NCBI GenBank assembly: GCA_026398735.1 | Contig: JAPLSH010000004.1 | Location: 62,001-126,000 of the forward strand | DNA length: 64,000 bases | Origin: Pseudomonadota bacterium | Lineage (GTDB): Bacteria > Pseudomonadota > Gammaproteobacteria > Steroidobacterales > Steroidobacteraceae | Reading direction: 5' to 3' | Part shown: one piece after another, positions 37,827-46,749 of the stretch | How positions within the stretch are numbered: the stretch's first letter is position 1 | Layout: every line of letters begins with the position of its first letter | Program-made: the position numbers and the translations under genes | The notes under the pieces: generated by a model | The model's database searches: none | What the model saw: only the letters and a program-made list of their open reading frames with translations | Told to the model about the DNA's origin: nothing

Positions 37827-38302
37827 AAGCCGACCGACAGCAGCCCACCGTGATTGTCGGGGCGACGGCCCTGCGGCCAGTGGAAGCGCCGATCGCTCTC
37901 GGTGATGGCCAGATCGTTGATGCTGGCATAGCGGCGGCGCATCAGCCCCGCCGGATCAAACTCCCAGTTCTCGTTGCCGTAAGAACGGAACCAGTCGCCG
38001 TTGAGGTCGTGCCACTCATACGCAAAGCGCACCGCAATGCGGTTGCCTTGCCAAGCCCACACTTCCTTAACCAAGCGGTATTCCAGCTCGCGCTCCCACT
38101 TGCGCTCTAGAAACGCCAGGATCGCGTCGCGACCGCGAAAGAACTCGTTGCGATTGCGCCAGTCGCTGTCAGCGGTATAGGCCTGCACCACGCGCAGTGG
38201 ATCACAGGAGTTCCAGGCATCCTCAGCCATGCGCGCTTTTTGCGCGGCCGTAGTGGAATCAAACGGAGGAAGCGGCGGTCGGGCAGTTGCAGTCGTATTC
38301 AT
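37823..38302 (-). CDS. DUF1348 (NTF2-like fold) protein
   Basis: The 159-residue protein matches the DUF1348 family of NTF2-like cone folds, with the typical text [36 protein letters not shown] and [17 protein letters not shown]. It is cytoplasmic and small. Members are often annotated as nuclear-transport-factor-2-like, but no transport role is implied. The fold has a central pocket, so ligand binding or a small-molecule isomerase or hydrolase activity is possible. It is the first gene of the coupled DUF1348-GNAT-GNAT unit. Confidence 0.85.
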   Translation of the reverse strand: MNTTATARPPLPPFDSTTAAQKARMAEDAWNSCDPLRVVQAYTADSDWRNRNEFFRGRDAILAFLERKWERELEYRLVKEVWAWQGNRIAVRFAYEWHDLNGDWFRSYGNENWEFDPAGLMRRRYASINDLAITESDRRFHWPQGRRPDNHGGLLSVGL

Positions 38303-38346
38303 GACAGCAAGCCTACCGCATGCGTCTCTGTAGCGGCAGATGACCC

Positions 38347-39174
38347 CTAGCGCGATTGCTGCAACACAGTATCGAGCCGCGCCAGCACCGCATCACCCTG
38401 CGGTACATCAATATCAAACACCGCCTGCAGCAAGCTCACTGCCTGCACCGCAGTGGTGACTTGCTGCTGCGCCACGATCACACCGCGCGCATCACGGCAG
38501 GTATAGCTGCCATCGCGCAGCGTGTGGCGCAGATCTGCCGTAGCACGCGCAGCGGCAAGCATGTGCAAAAAGCGCGATGAGTCATGCGTGGCCAGCCACC
38601 AATTGGTGGCTTCGTAATCTGCCGGCTGCTGCGGCGTTAAGTCGAAGCTGTAGAGCGAGGCCCACTGCTCGCCCAGCAGGGCCTGCATCACGTAGCCGTC
38701 ACTAGCAGCCTGCAAGCGGTAGTCGCCTTGCGGCGTGTGCTGCACAACGTCTGGCTGCAAGGCCAAGGGCGCAGTGAACGTCAGGCCACCAAAGCCCACA
38801 TCGGCGATCCACGGCTCACCGTCTACAACCAGCCGCAACAGCATGTGCGTGCGCGGCGGGCGCGCGCCCTCGGGTTGCTGCCACAGCACCCGCGCGGCCA
38901 GACCCTGCACCTCAAAGCCCAAGGCTTCGAGCATGACCCACAGCAAACGGTTGTGTTCAAAGCACCAACCGCCGCGACGGCGGTGCAGCAACTTGGCCTG
39001 CAGCGAAACCAGGTCGAGCAGCACCGGCTCGCCCAGCAGCGGCGAGAGGTTTTCGAAGGGGATCGACGCCGTATGCAGCCGGATCAGCGGTTTTAGCGTG
39101 TGAAGTGTAGGCGACGCAGGGCCTGTATGGCCGATGCGCGCAAACCAGCCAGCAAGGTCCGGGGCGTCGGCCAC
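38347..39174 (-). CDS. nat: Arylamine N-acetyltransferase
   Basis: Read from a GTG at 39174, the enzyme has 275 residues, the family size. The catalytic triad is visible: Cys71 in [10 protein letters not shown], His in RTHMLLRL and Asp in IADVGFGG. The conserved [17 protein letters not shown] precedes it. It transfers acetyl from acetyl-CoA to aromatic amines and hydrazines in the cytoplasm. The open frame runs on to 39276, but those 34 residues are Gly/Arg-rich and overlap the VIT gene, whereas the family begins one helix before ARIGHTGP. The GTG sits 11 bases after the VIT stop. Confidence 0.9.
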   Translation of the reverse strand: MADAPDLAGWFARIGHTGPASPTLHTLKPLIRLHTASIPFENLSPLLGEPVLLDLVSLQAKLLHRRRGGWCFEHNRLLWVMLEALGFEVQGLAARVLWQQPEGARPPRTHMLLRLVVDGEPWIADVGFGGLTFTAPLALQPDVVQHTPQGDYRLQAASDGYVMQALLGEQWASLYSFDLTPQQPADYEATNWWLATHDSSRFLHMLAAARATADLRHTLRDGSYTCRDARGVIVAQQQVTTAVQAVSLLQAVFDIDVPQGDAVLARLDTVLQQSR

Positions 39175-39185
39175 AGGGCGGGCGG

Positions 39186-39878
39186 CTAGACCGTCGCGCC
39201 GAAGTAGTGACCCGCCACGCCCGTAACAGCCATGGCCACCACACCCCAAAACGCCACGCGCACCGCGCCACGCCATAAATTGGCGCCGCCCAATCGCGCT
39301 GCCAACGCACCCAAGGCCAGCAACAACAGCACGGTGCTGCTGAACACGGCAGTGCTGATCCCGTTGGCAGGCACCAGCAGTGCCAGCAGCATCGGCGCCG
39401 CAGCGCCCACCGCAAACGCACCGGCCGAGGCCACCGCTGCAGTCAGCGGTTGAGCCCGCGACAAATCGGTAATGCCCAGCTCATCGCGCGCATGAGCGCC
39501 CAAAGCATCGTGGGCTGTCAGTTGGGTAGCGACCTGGTCCGCCAGTTCGGGTGTCAGGCCGCGGCGCACCCAGATGCCAGCCAGCTCGCGCCGCTCTGCC
39601 TCGGGGGCCGAGGCCAGTTCATCGCGCTCACGAGCCAGATCAGCGTGCTCGCTGTCGGCCTGCGAGCTGACCGACACATATTCGCCGGCCGCCATCGACA
39701 GCGACCCGCCAACCAGCCCCGCAAGGCCTGCGACAAGCACTGCAGACCCTTCAGGATGGGCCGCAGCGACGCCGATAATGAGGCTGGCCGTGCTGATGAG
39801 GCCATCGTTGGCCCCCAACACTGCGGCACGCAGCCAGCCGATGCGGTCAACGCGATGACCTTCGTGATGGAACTTCAT
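39186..39878 (-). CDS. VIT1/CCC1-family Fe/Mn transporter
   Basis: The 230-residue membrane protein has about five helices and the family motifs RAAVLGANDGLISTASLIIG near the start and GGSLSMAAGEYVSVSSQ. A charged metal-binding loop follows, rich in Glu, Asp and Arg (about 75-130). VIT1/CCC1 proteins move Fe2+ or Mn2+ out of the cytoplasm in exchange for protons. The gene begins at 39878 and its downstream neighbour is the arylamine acetyltransferase, only 11 bases away. No iron-box regulatory site is evident upstream. Confidence 0.9.
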   Translation of the reverse strand: MKFHHEGHRVDRIGWLRAAVLGANDGLISTASLIIGVAAAHPEGSAVLVAGLAGLVGGSLSMAAGEYVSVSSQADSEHADLARERDELASAPEAERRELAGIWVRRGLTPELADQVATQLTAHDALGAHARDELGITDLSRAQPLTAAVASAGAFAVGAAAPMLLALLVPANGISTAVFSSTVLLLLALGALAARLGGANLWRGAVRVAFWGVVAMAVTGVAGHYFGATV

Positions 39879-40020
39879 GCCGGCTAGCCTACCTAATTAT
39901 GGTGACAAGCCGAAATCCGTCGTACTGCGCCGGGGGCGTGTCCTCGCTGGCATGACTTGGCAGCGTGGCATATGCTGGAAATTACTAGGATTGATGCGTT
40001 TATCGAGGCCACAGAACATC

Positions 40021-42426
40021 ATGGTTATCCGGCGCAATACGCTTATCGGGCTCGCGGCTGCGGTGCTGCTGGGCAGCGCACTACCGGCTGCTGCCGAGCA
40101 ACCCAACTGGGCCTTCTTCAACGAATACTGCAGCAAGTGCCACAACACCGAAGACTGGGCCGGTGGCATTGCTTTTGACACGCTGAGCGAAGCGGACATT
40201 CCCAACAATGCCGACATCATGGAAAAGGTCATCCGCAAGCTGCGCAGCCAGCAGATGCCCCCCGGTGGCAACAAGTCACCCTCGCGTGATGCCAACCGCG
40301 CCTTTGTGTCGTGGATGGAAACCTCGCTGGACAGCGCAGCCAAAGGCCATGTGCTGCCGGGTCGCGTAGGCCTGCACCGTCTCAATCGCAAGGAATACGC
40401 CAACTCGGTGCGCGACCTGTTGGGCATCGAGATCAACGCTGCCGAACTGCTGCCTCGCGACGAACCGCGTGAAGGCTTCGATAACGTCGCGCAAGCTTTG
40501 CAGGTCACGCCGTCCTTCCTCGATCAGTACATAGGCGCAGCGCGTGCCGTGGCTGTGCAGGCCATGGGCAACAAAGACGCACTGCCGGCCGGCACTACCT
40601 ATCGCGCCCGCAACCCCAGCACGCAGCTGTTCCATGAAGAAGGCCTGCCCTTGGGCACGCGCGGTGGCATAGCCGCAGATCACAACTTTCCGGCCGATGG
40701 TGAGTACGTGCTCAACATCGCCAACATGGCGCAGGCCCTATGGGTCTACAACATGGAGTTCGAGAACACACTGGTGGTCACGCTCGATGGCGAGCAGGTC
40801 TACGAGACCAATATCGGTGGCGAAGAGGACATGAAGGCTATCGACCAGAAGCAGGACCCTGCTGTCGAAGCCATCAACAAGCGCCTCAAGAACATCACTT
40901 TCAAATCCACCGCCGGCGTGCACAAACTGGTGGTGGCTTTCCGGCATCGCACTTTTGCCGAGTCCGAAGACCGCTTGCAGATGTACATACCTGGCGGTGG
41001 TCAGGATCGAGTGCTGCGCGTGTCGTCCTTTGAAGTGCGCGGCCCCTACAAAGCCACGGGCATCAGCCCCACCGCCAGCCGTAACCAGATCTTCGCGCCC
41101 TGCTATCCCAAGTCAGTCACTGAAGAGTCGGCTTGCGCACGCAAGGTGCTTGAGCGGATTGCCACCCGCGCGTTCCGTCGGCCACTGGTCGAAGACGACA
41201 TCAAGCCGCTGATGGGCATCTATGAAACGGGTCGCAAGAGTGGCGACTTTGATGCCGGCGTACGCCGCGCTATTACCGGCATCTTGGCGCATCCGGACTT
41301 CCTGTTCCGCAGCGACGAACCGTCCACCGCCTTGGCGCCGGGCAGCATCTATGCGATCGACGATCTGGCGCTGGCCTCGCGCATATCGTTCTTCCTGTGG
41401 AGCAGCTTGCCCGATGACGAGCTCATCGCCGTTGCTACAGCCGGCAAGCTGCGCGATCCGGCGACGCTGCAAGCCCAGGTCAAGCGCATGCTGGCCGACC
41501 CGCGCGCTGTGTCACTGGCTGCCAACTTCGGTGCGCAGTGGCTCAATCTGTCAAAGCTTGCCGAGATCACACCAGAGCCCTCGCTGTTTCCCTATGCCAG
41601 CGGTGCAGGGGATCTGCGCGAAGACTTCAAAACAGAGCTCAAGCTGTTCATGGACAGCGTGTTCCGTGGTGATCAATCCGTGCTCGAATTGCTGCGCAGT
41701 CGATCTACTTTCGTTAACGAGCGACTGGCGCTGCACTACGGTATCAACAGCGTGCGTGGTGATCAGTTCCGCAAGGTAGAGCTTGCCGACTCCACGCGTT
41801 GGGGTTTGCTGGGCAAGGGCGGCGTGCTGATGGCCAGCTCTTATCCCAACCGCACCTCACCGGTGTTGCGTGGTGCTTATGTGCTCGAGCGCATCATGGG
41901 CACACCACCGCCAGTACCACCGCCGGCGGTCGAAGCGCTTAAAGACAACGAAGCCGGTAAGAAGCCCAAGACCGTGCGCGAATTGCTGGAAGGCCATCGT
42001 GCCAAGCCGCAGTGCTACTCCTGCCATGTGTCGATGGATCCGCTGGGCTTTTCTCTCGAAGGGTTTGATGCCGTGGGCAAGCGTCGCGAGATCGACCGCT
42101 ATGCACGCACGCCCATCGACAACAAGGGCGAATTGCCTGACGGCACTAAGGTCAATGGACCGGACGACCTGCGCAGTGCCTTGGTCGGCAATCCGAGTCT
42201 GTTCGTACAAAACGTCGTCGAGCGCTTGATGATCTATGGGCTGGGCCGTGTCATTGAAGCGCATGACATGCCGGCCGTGCGCGACATCGTGCGCAAGTCA
42301 GCCGCAGACGAGTACCGCTTCTCGACGCTGGTCTACAACATCATCACCAGCGACGCATTCCAAAAGGCACAGGTGCCGTCAGACGCCACTCTGCCAGTCA
42401 TCAAGCAAGCCGCAGTTCAACGGTAG
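40021..42426 (+). CDS. Exported DUF1592-family protein with two c-heme motifs
   Basis: The 801-residue protein has a signal peptide (LIGLAAAVLLGSALPAAA), then a c-type heme motif C37-SKC-H41. The DUF1587-DUF1592-DUF1588-DUF1585 modules follow, with HRLNRKEYANSVRDLLG, RAFRRPLVEDDIK, ISFFLWSSLPDDELI, TSPVLRGAYVLERIMG and a second CxxCH (C665-H669) in YSCHVSMDPLGFSLEGFD. These proteins are frequent in planctomycetes and some Proteobacteria and are suspected periplasmic redox enzymes, but no activity is established. An alternative ATG at 39994 adds nine residues. It leads a cassette of exported proteins and is followed after nine bases by its usual partner, a DUF1552 protein. Confidence 0.87.
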   Translation: MVIRRNTLIGLAAAVLLGSALPAAAEQPNWAFFNEYCSKCHNTEDWAGGIAFDTLSEADIPNNADIMEKVIRKLRSQQMPPGGNKSPSRDANRAFVSWMETSLDSAAKGHVLPGRVGLHRLNRKEYANSVRDLLGIEINAAELLPRDEPREGFDNVAQALQVTPSFLDQYIGAARAVAVQAMGNKDALPAGTTYRARNPSTQLFHEEGLPLGTRGGIAADHNFPADGEYVLNIANMAQALWVYNMEFENTLVVTLDGEQVYETNIGGEEDMKAIDQKQDPAVEAINKRLKNITFKSTAGVHKLVVAFRHRTFAESEDRLQMYIPGGGQDRVLRVSSFEVRGPYKATGISPTASRNQIFAPCYPKSVTEESACARKVLERIATRAFRRPLVEDDIKPLMGIYETGRKSGDFDAGVRRAITGILAHPDFLFRSDEPSTALAPGSIYAIDDLALASRISFFLWSSLPDDELIAVATAGKLRDPATLQAQVKRMLADPRAVSLAANFGAQWLNLSKLAEITPEPSLFPYASGAGDLREDFKTELKLFMDSVFRGDQSVLELLRSRSTFVNERLALHYGINSVRGDQFRKVELADSTRWGLLGKGGVLMASSYPNRTSPVLRGAYVLERIMGTPPPVPPPAVEALKDNEAGKKPKTVRELLEGHRAKPQCYSCHVSMDPLGFSLEGFDAVGKRREIDRYARTPIDNKGELPDGTKVNGPDDLRSALVGNPSLFVQNVVERLMIYGLGRVIEAHDMPAVRDIVRKSAADEYRFSTLVYNIITSDAFQKAQVPSDATLPVIKQAAVQR

Positions 42427-42435
42427 GGCTCCATC

Positions 42436-43749
42436 ATGTTCATCACCAAAAAACATTTGTCGCGTCGCACACTGTTGCGGGGCTTGGGCGTATCGGTCTC
42501 GCTGCCGCTGCTCGACGCCATGATTCCTGCGCAAACGGCACTGGCCGAGACAGCTGCCAAGCCAGCGCCACGCATGGGCTTCGTGTACTTCCCGCACGGC
42601 GCCATCATGAAGAGCTGGACGCCGCAGCAAACGGGCGCCGATTACACCGCCTCGCCTATCTTGAAACCGCTTGATCCCTTCCGCAGCCACATGACTATAG
42701 TCAGCGGTCTGCGCAACAAGGGCGGTGAGAGCTCAGACCCGCACGGCATCATGGCCGGCACTTGGCTGTCGTGCTTCGGGGTCAAAGGTCGCGAAGGCGA
42801 CAAGGGTGTAACAGCGGACCAGATGGCTGCCCGCCACTTCGGTCAGGGCACACCTTTGCCTTCAATGGAGCTGACCGGCGAAGGCGGCAACGCAACCTGC
42901 GGTCAGGGCAACACCGGTTGCGGCTTCGGCAGCACTGTGGCGTTTCGCACGCCGACCCAACCGCTGCCCATGGAAGACAATCCGCGCAAAGTGTTTTATC
43001 AGCTGTTCGGTCAGGGCGACACCAATGCCGAGCGCCGCGAGATTCTGCAAGAGACCGGCAGCATTCTCGACTATGTGCGCGGCGAGAGCGCCCGCTTGCA
43101 ACGTCGCGTAGGTGTCACCGATCGCGCCCGCATCAGCGATTACCTGGACAGCATCCGCGAAGTAGAAGGCCGCATTCAGCGACTGGCCAACAGCGATAGC
43201 GCCAAGATGGACTTGCCCAACGCTCCGCAAGGTGTGCCGGATGAGTTCGGTCAGCACTTGGATTTGCTGTTCGACATGATCGCGCTGTCGTGGCAGTCAA
43301 ACATGACTCGCGTCGCCAGCTTCATGATGGCCAAGGAGGTGAGCATGCGCACCTACCCCAACCTCAGCATCACCGAAGCCTTCCATCCGCTGTCGCACCA
43401 CCAAAACGATGCCGACAAAATCGAACGCTTGGTACGTATTCAGAACTGGCACACACAGGTGTTTGCCAAGTTCATCAAGAAGCTCTCCACCACGCAGGAT
43501 GGCGATGGCTCGCTGCTCGACCATTCGATCATTCTGTACGGCTCGAACATGAGCAACAGCGACCTGCACAACAACGACCCGCTGCCCAACGTAGTCATGG
43601 GCAAGGGCTATGGCCGCATCAAGGGTGGTCAGCACGTCAAGTACGCTCAGGACACGCCGCACGCCAACCTGCTACTGACCCTGCTGCAGCGTGCGGGCCT
43701 GCCCTATGAAGAGTTGGGCAACAGCAGCGGGCTGCTGACGGAGATCTGA
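42436..43749 (+). CDS. Tat-exported DUF1552 protein
   Basis: The 437-residue protein carries a twin-arginine signal (LSRRTLLRGLGVSVSLPLLD). DUF1552 features follow: RMGFVYFPHGAIMKSWTP, HGIMAGTWLSC, MTRVASFMMAKEVSMRTYP and HPLSHHQNDADKIERL, and a late LYGSNMSNSDLHNNDPLP. DUF1552 sits in the alkaline-phosphatase-like/sulfatase superfamily neighbourhood and regularly accompanies DUF1592 proteins. A folded, possibly metal-bound, periplasmic protein is implied by Tat export. The reaction is unknown. It is spaced nine bases from the DUF1592 gene and one base before the ankyrin gene. Confidence 0.87.
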   Translation: MFITKKHLSRRTLLRGLGVSVSLPLLDAMIPAQTALAETAAKPAPRMGFVYFPHGAIMKSWTPQQTGADYTASPILKPLDPFRSHMTIVSGLRNKGGESSDPHGIMAGTWLSCFGVKGREGDKGVTADQMAARHFGQGTPLPSMELTGEGGNATCGQGNTGCGFGSTVAFRTPTQPLPMEDNPRKVFYQLFGQGDTNAERREILQETGSILDYVRGESARLQRRVGVTDRARISDYLDSIREVEGRIQRLANSDSAKMDLPNAPQGVPDEFGQHLDLLFDMIALSWQSNMTRVASFMMAKEVSMRTYPNLSITEAFHPLSHHQNDADKIERLVRIQNWHTQVFAKFIKKLSTTQDGDGSLLDHSIILYGSNMSNSDLHNNDPLPNVVMGKGYGRIKGGQHVKYAQDTPHANLLLTLLQRAGLPYEELGNSSGLLTEI

Positions 43750-43750
43750 C

Positions 43751-45229
43751 ATGTACCGCGCACTGGTCGCGGCTGTGACGCTGGCCCTGAGTGCCGGCGC
43801 ACTGGCAGCCGCTACGCCTGGTCCTGTCGGCAGTGCGGTTGCGGTGTCTGCCGACGGCAGCACGGCATTGCTGATGGCTGCCTACGAAGGCGATGCGGTG
43901 CGTGTTGCGGCCTTGCTCAAGCAAGGCGCCGATCCACGCCAGGGCAATCGCTATGGTGCTACGCCACTGGGCGAAGCCGCGCGTCGCGGCGACGCAGACA
44001 TCATGCGGCTGCTGCTCAACGCCGGCGCCGATGCCAACGAAGCCAATGCCGAAGGTCAGACTGCACTCATGGAAGTGGCCCGCACCGGCAATCTGGCTGC
44101 AGCCAAGCTGCTGCTGCAACACGGCGCAACGATCGATACGCGCGAACGCTGGGGTGGCCAAACCGCCCTGATCTGGGCCGCAGCGCAAAATCAGCCGGCG
44201 ATGATCAAGCTGCTGGTTACCAAAGGCGCCGATGTGAACGCCCGTGCCACCGTGCGCGACTGGCAACGTCGTGTGACCGCCGAAGGCCGCCCCAAAGACA
44301 TGAATCGCGGCGGCATGACGCCGCTGCTGTACGCCGCGCGCGATGGACACTTGGACTGTGTGCGCGAGCTGTTGCGCCTTAAAGCGCAAGTGAATCTGGC
44401 CGATCCCGACGGCACCACACCGCTGCTATTGGCGCTTATGAACGGTCATTGGGATGTCGGCAAAACACTGATCGATGCCGGCGCTGATGTGAACCAGTGG
44501 GACTTCTACGGGCAGTCGCCGTTGTACATGGCCGTCGACATGAAAACGCTGCCAGCCGGTGCACGGGTAGAGCTGCCCGGCATGGACGCCTTGAGTGGCC
44601 TCGACATGATCAAGCTGCTGCTAGCCAAGGGTGCCAATCCTAATATGCAGCTCAAGTTGCGGCCGCCCTATCGGCAGGCGGTCTATGACCGCAATGCAGA
44701 CTTCGCGCTGATTACCGGCTCCACCCCCTTGCTGCGCGCTGCCGTGGCAGCAGACGTCGAGACGATGCAACTGCTACTGGCTGCCGGTGCCAAGGTCGAC
44801 CTGCCTAACGAGGAAGGCGTCACGCCTTTTATGGCCACCGTGTCGGCAGCGGGTACACGCGGCAAACTCAAGACTGAAGAGCAAGCCAACGAAGCACTGA
44901 CGCTGTTGCAGTCTGCCGGTGCAGATGTAAACGCCGGTGGCAGTCGCGGCCTGACTGCGGCGCACAGTGCTGCCAACCGGGGCTGGAACAACACGCTGGC
45001 GCTGTTGGCCAGCTTCAAAGCCAATCTTGATGCAGCCGAAGTCGACAAGCTGACACCTATCGACTATGCGCTGGGTCGCAGCCGGGTAGGCTTCCTGCAA
45101 ACCAAACCCCCAGTACGCACCGACACTGCCGAGGCACTGCGCAAGCTCGGTGCCACTGCCGAAAACGCCAACTTGCCACCGTGGCCTGGCGTGCCCACTC
45201 CTACGCTGACTGCAAAAGTACCCCAATGA
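43751..45229 (+). CDS. Exported ankyrin-repeat protein
   Basis: The 492-residue protein has a Sec signal (LVAAVTLALSAGALAAA) and about nine ankyrin repeats, such as ALLMAAYEGDAVRVAALLK, ATPLGEAARRGDADIMRLLL, MTPLLYAARDGHLDCVRELL and TTPLLLALMNGHWDVGKTLI. The array spans most of the chain and should form a binding scaffold in the periplasm. It begins one base after the DUF1552 stop and overlaps the next start by four bases (ATGA), so it is an integral part of the cassette. It probably holds partner proteins together; no enzymatic domain is seen. Confidence 0.9.
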   Translation: MYRALVAAVTLALSAGALAAATPGPVGSAVAVSADGSTALLMAAYEGDAVRVAALLKQGADPRQGNRYGATPLGEAARRGDADIMRLLLNAGADANEANAEGQTALMEVARTGNLAAAKLLLQHGATIDTRERWGGQTALIWAAAQNQPAMIKLLVTKGADVNARATVRDWQRRVTAEGRPKDMNRGGMTPLLYAARDGHLDCVRELLRLKAQVNLADPDGTTPLLLALMNGHWDVGKTLIDAGADVNQWDFYGQSPLYMAVDMKTLPAGARVELPGMDALSGLDMIKLLLAKGANPNMQLKLRPPYRQAVYDRNADFALITGSTPLLRAAVAADVETMQLLLAAGAKVDLPNEEGVTPFMATVSAAGTRGKLKTEEQANEALTLLQSAGADVNAGGSRGLTAAHSAANRGWNNTLALLASFKANLDAAEVDKLTPIDYALGRSRVGFLQTKPPVRTDTAEALRKLGATAENANLPPWPGVPTPTLTAKVPQ

Positions 45230-46152
45230 ACCACGACAGCCGACGCAACTTTCTAAAACTGACCGCCAGCAGCGCCGCACTCTGGTCAGTCGGTGGTGCA
45301 GTAAGCGCCGCACTGGCGGCGCGCAGCGAACCGTTGGTGCAGTCCGCATTGGCCGACGGCTTACTGCTCATCAGTGGTGCCGGCGGCAATGTGCTGGCAC
45401 TGCGCAGTAACGACGGCTTGATGCTGATCGACGGCGGCAATACAGCGCGCAGCGGCGAGCTGCTAGCCACTGCGCTCAAAGCCACTGGCATGCGCAAGCT
45501 GCACACGCTGTTCAACACGCACTGGCATCCGGATCAAACCGGCCTCAACGAGCGTGCCGGCAAAGACGGCGCGCGCATCATCGCGCACGAGAACACCCGC
45601 CTATGGCTCACGCGCAAGCTCACCACCGAGTGGCTGAGCGGTAGCTATGGTCCACTGCCTATTAAGGCACTGCCCAACAGCAGCTTCTATACACGCGAGT
45701 CGCTGAGCTTCGGCGATCAACCTATCGAGTACGGACATCTGGGTCAGGCGCATACCGACGGCGACCTGTTTGTGCACCTCAAGAAGGCTAATGTGCTGGT
45801 AGCCGGCGGCTTGCTATCAACCGAAGGTTGGCCGGTGATGGATTGGCAGACCGGTGGTTGGATCGGCGGTTTGGTCGGTGGTATCGACCGGCTGCTTAAA
45901 CAAGCTGATGACGCCACACGCATCGTGCCCGCCAATGGTGCGCTGATCGGCAAGGCCGAGCTGCAAGCGCACCGCGACATGTACTTCACCGTGTTCGACA
46001 ACTTGGTCAAGTTGCTAGTCAAAGGGCTGGGGCCCGATGAAGTCGTGGCCCTTAAGCCCGCACAAGCCTTCGAGGCCAAGATGGGCAACTCCGATGTCTT
46101 TGTACGGGCCTCGTTCAAGAGCCTGTGGGGCCATTACGCACCCGACGCCTGA
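45226..46152 (+). CDS. Tat-exported metallo-beta-lactamase-fold protein
   Basis: The 308-residue protein has a twin-arginine signal (SRRNFLKLTASSAALW) and an MBL fold with strand and motif order NVLALRSNDGLMLIDGG, NTHWHPDQTGLNE, LGQAHTDGDLFVHL. The metal motif that is usually HxHxDH reads HWHPDQ, with Gln for the last His, so the second metal site may be altered. It overlaps the ankyrin gene by four bases. Likely periplasmic, with the reaction unknown; similar proteins in related cassettes are annotated only as MBL-fold hydrolases. Alternative upstream starts lie inside the ankyrin gene. Confidence 0.85.
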   Translation: MNHDSRRNFLKLTASSAALWSVGGAVSAALAARSEPLVQSALADGLLLISGAGGNVLALRSNDGLMLIDGGNTARSGELLATALKATGMRKLHTLFNTHWHPDQTGLNERAGKDGARIIAHENTRLWLTRKLTTEWLSGSYGPLPIKALPNSSFYTRESLSFGDQPIEYGHLGQAHTDGDLFVHLKKANVLVAGGLLSTEGWPVMDWQTGGWIGGLVGGIDRLLKQADDATRIVPANGALIGKAELQAHRDMYFTVFDNLVKLLVKGLGPDEVVALKPAQAFEAKMGNSDVFVRASFKSLWGHYAPDA

Positions 46153-46161
46153 GGATTCACT

Positions 46162-46746
46162 ATGAAGCACTTAATGACTGTCACTGCCACCGTTACTGCA
46201 CTGCTGTGCCTCAGCGCTGTGGCCAGTGCTGCACCGGCGGCTACTCCGGTTACTGCAGCCGCCACGGCCGCCTGCCCTGCTTTTTTGAACCACGAGTTTC
46301 GCAAGCTGCGCAGCAGCGGTAACGTCAATGTGTGCCGCGACTTTGCGGGCAGGCCGTTGCTGATCGTCAACACCGCCAGCCACTGCGGCTACACACCGCA
46401 GTTCAAAGGCCTGCAGTCACTGCACGAAAAGTACAAAGACAAGGGCTTAATCGTTATTGGCTTTCCGTCTGATGACTTTCAGCAAGAGGCCAAAGACGAA
46501 GCCGAGACTGCCGAGGTGTGCTTTTTAAACTATGGCGTGACCTTCACCATGTTGTCGCCCACGGTGGTCACCGGTCGCAATGCCAACCCGGTGTTTACAG
46601 AGTTGGCGCGCCAGCAGCGTCAGCCCGGCTGGAACTTCAACAAGTACCTGGTCACGCCGCAGGGCAAAGTCACTGCCTACTTTGACAGCAATGCCTCGCC
46701 CGACTCAGCGCCGCTTAATCAAGCCATCGGTGCGTTGCTGCGCTGA
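46162..46746 (+). CDS. Exported glutathione-peroxidase-family protein
   Basis: The 194-residue protein has a Sec signal (MKHLMTVTATVTALLCLSAV, site near ASA) and a GPx/thioredoxin fold. The peroxidatic Cys is C75 in VNTASHCGYTPQFKGL, with the conserved FPSDDF and GWNFNKYLV containing the Trp and Asn of the active site. It should reduce peroxides in the periplasm with thioredoxin-like donors; the Cys form is typical of bacteria. It ends the cassette nine bases after the MBL gene. Its presence beside heme and redox proteins suggests peroxide is a by-product there. Cytochrome P460 faces it three bases away. Confidence 0.9.
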   Translation: MKHLMTVTATVTALLCLSAVASAAPAATPVTAAATAACPAFLNHEFRKLRSSGNVNVCRDFAGRPLLIVNTASHCGYTPQFKGLQSLHEKYKDKGLIVIGFPSDDFQQEAKDEAETAEVCFLNYGVTFTMLSPTVVTGRNANPVFTELARQQRQPGWNFNKYLVTPQGKVTAYFDSNASPDSAPLNQAIGALLR

Positions 46747-46749
46747 GCG

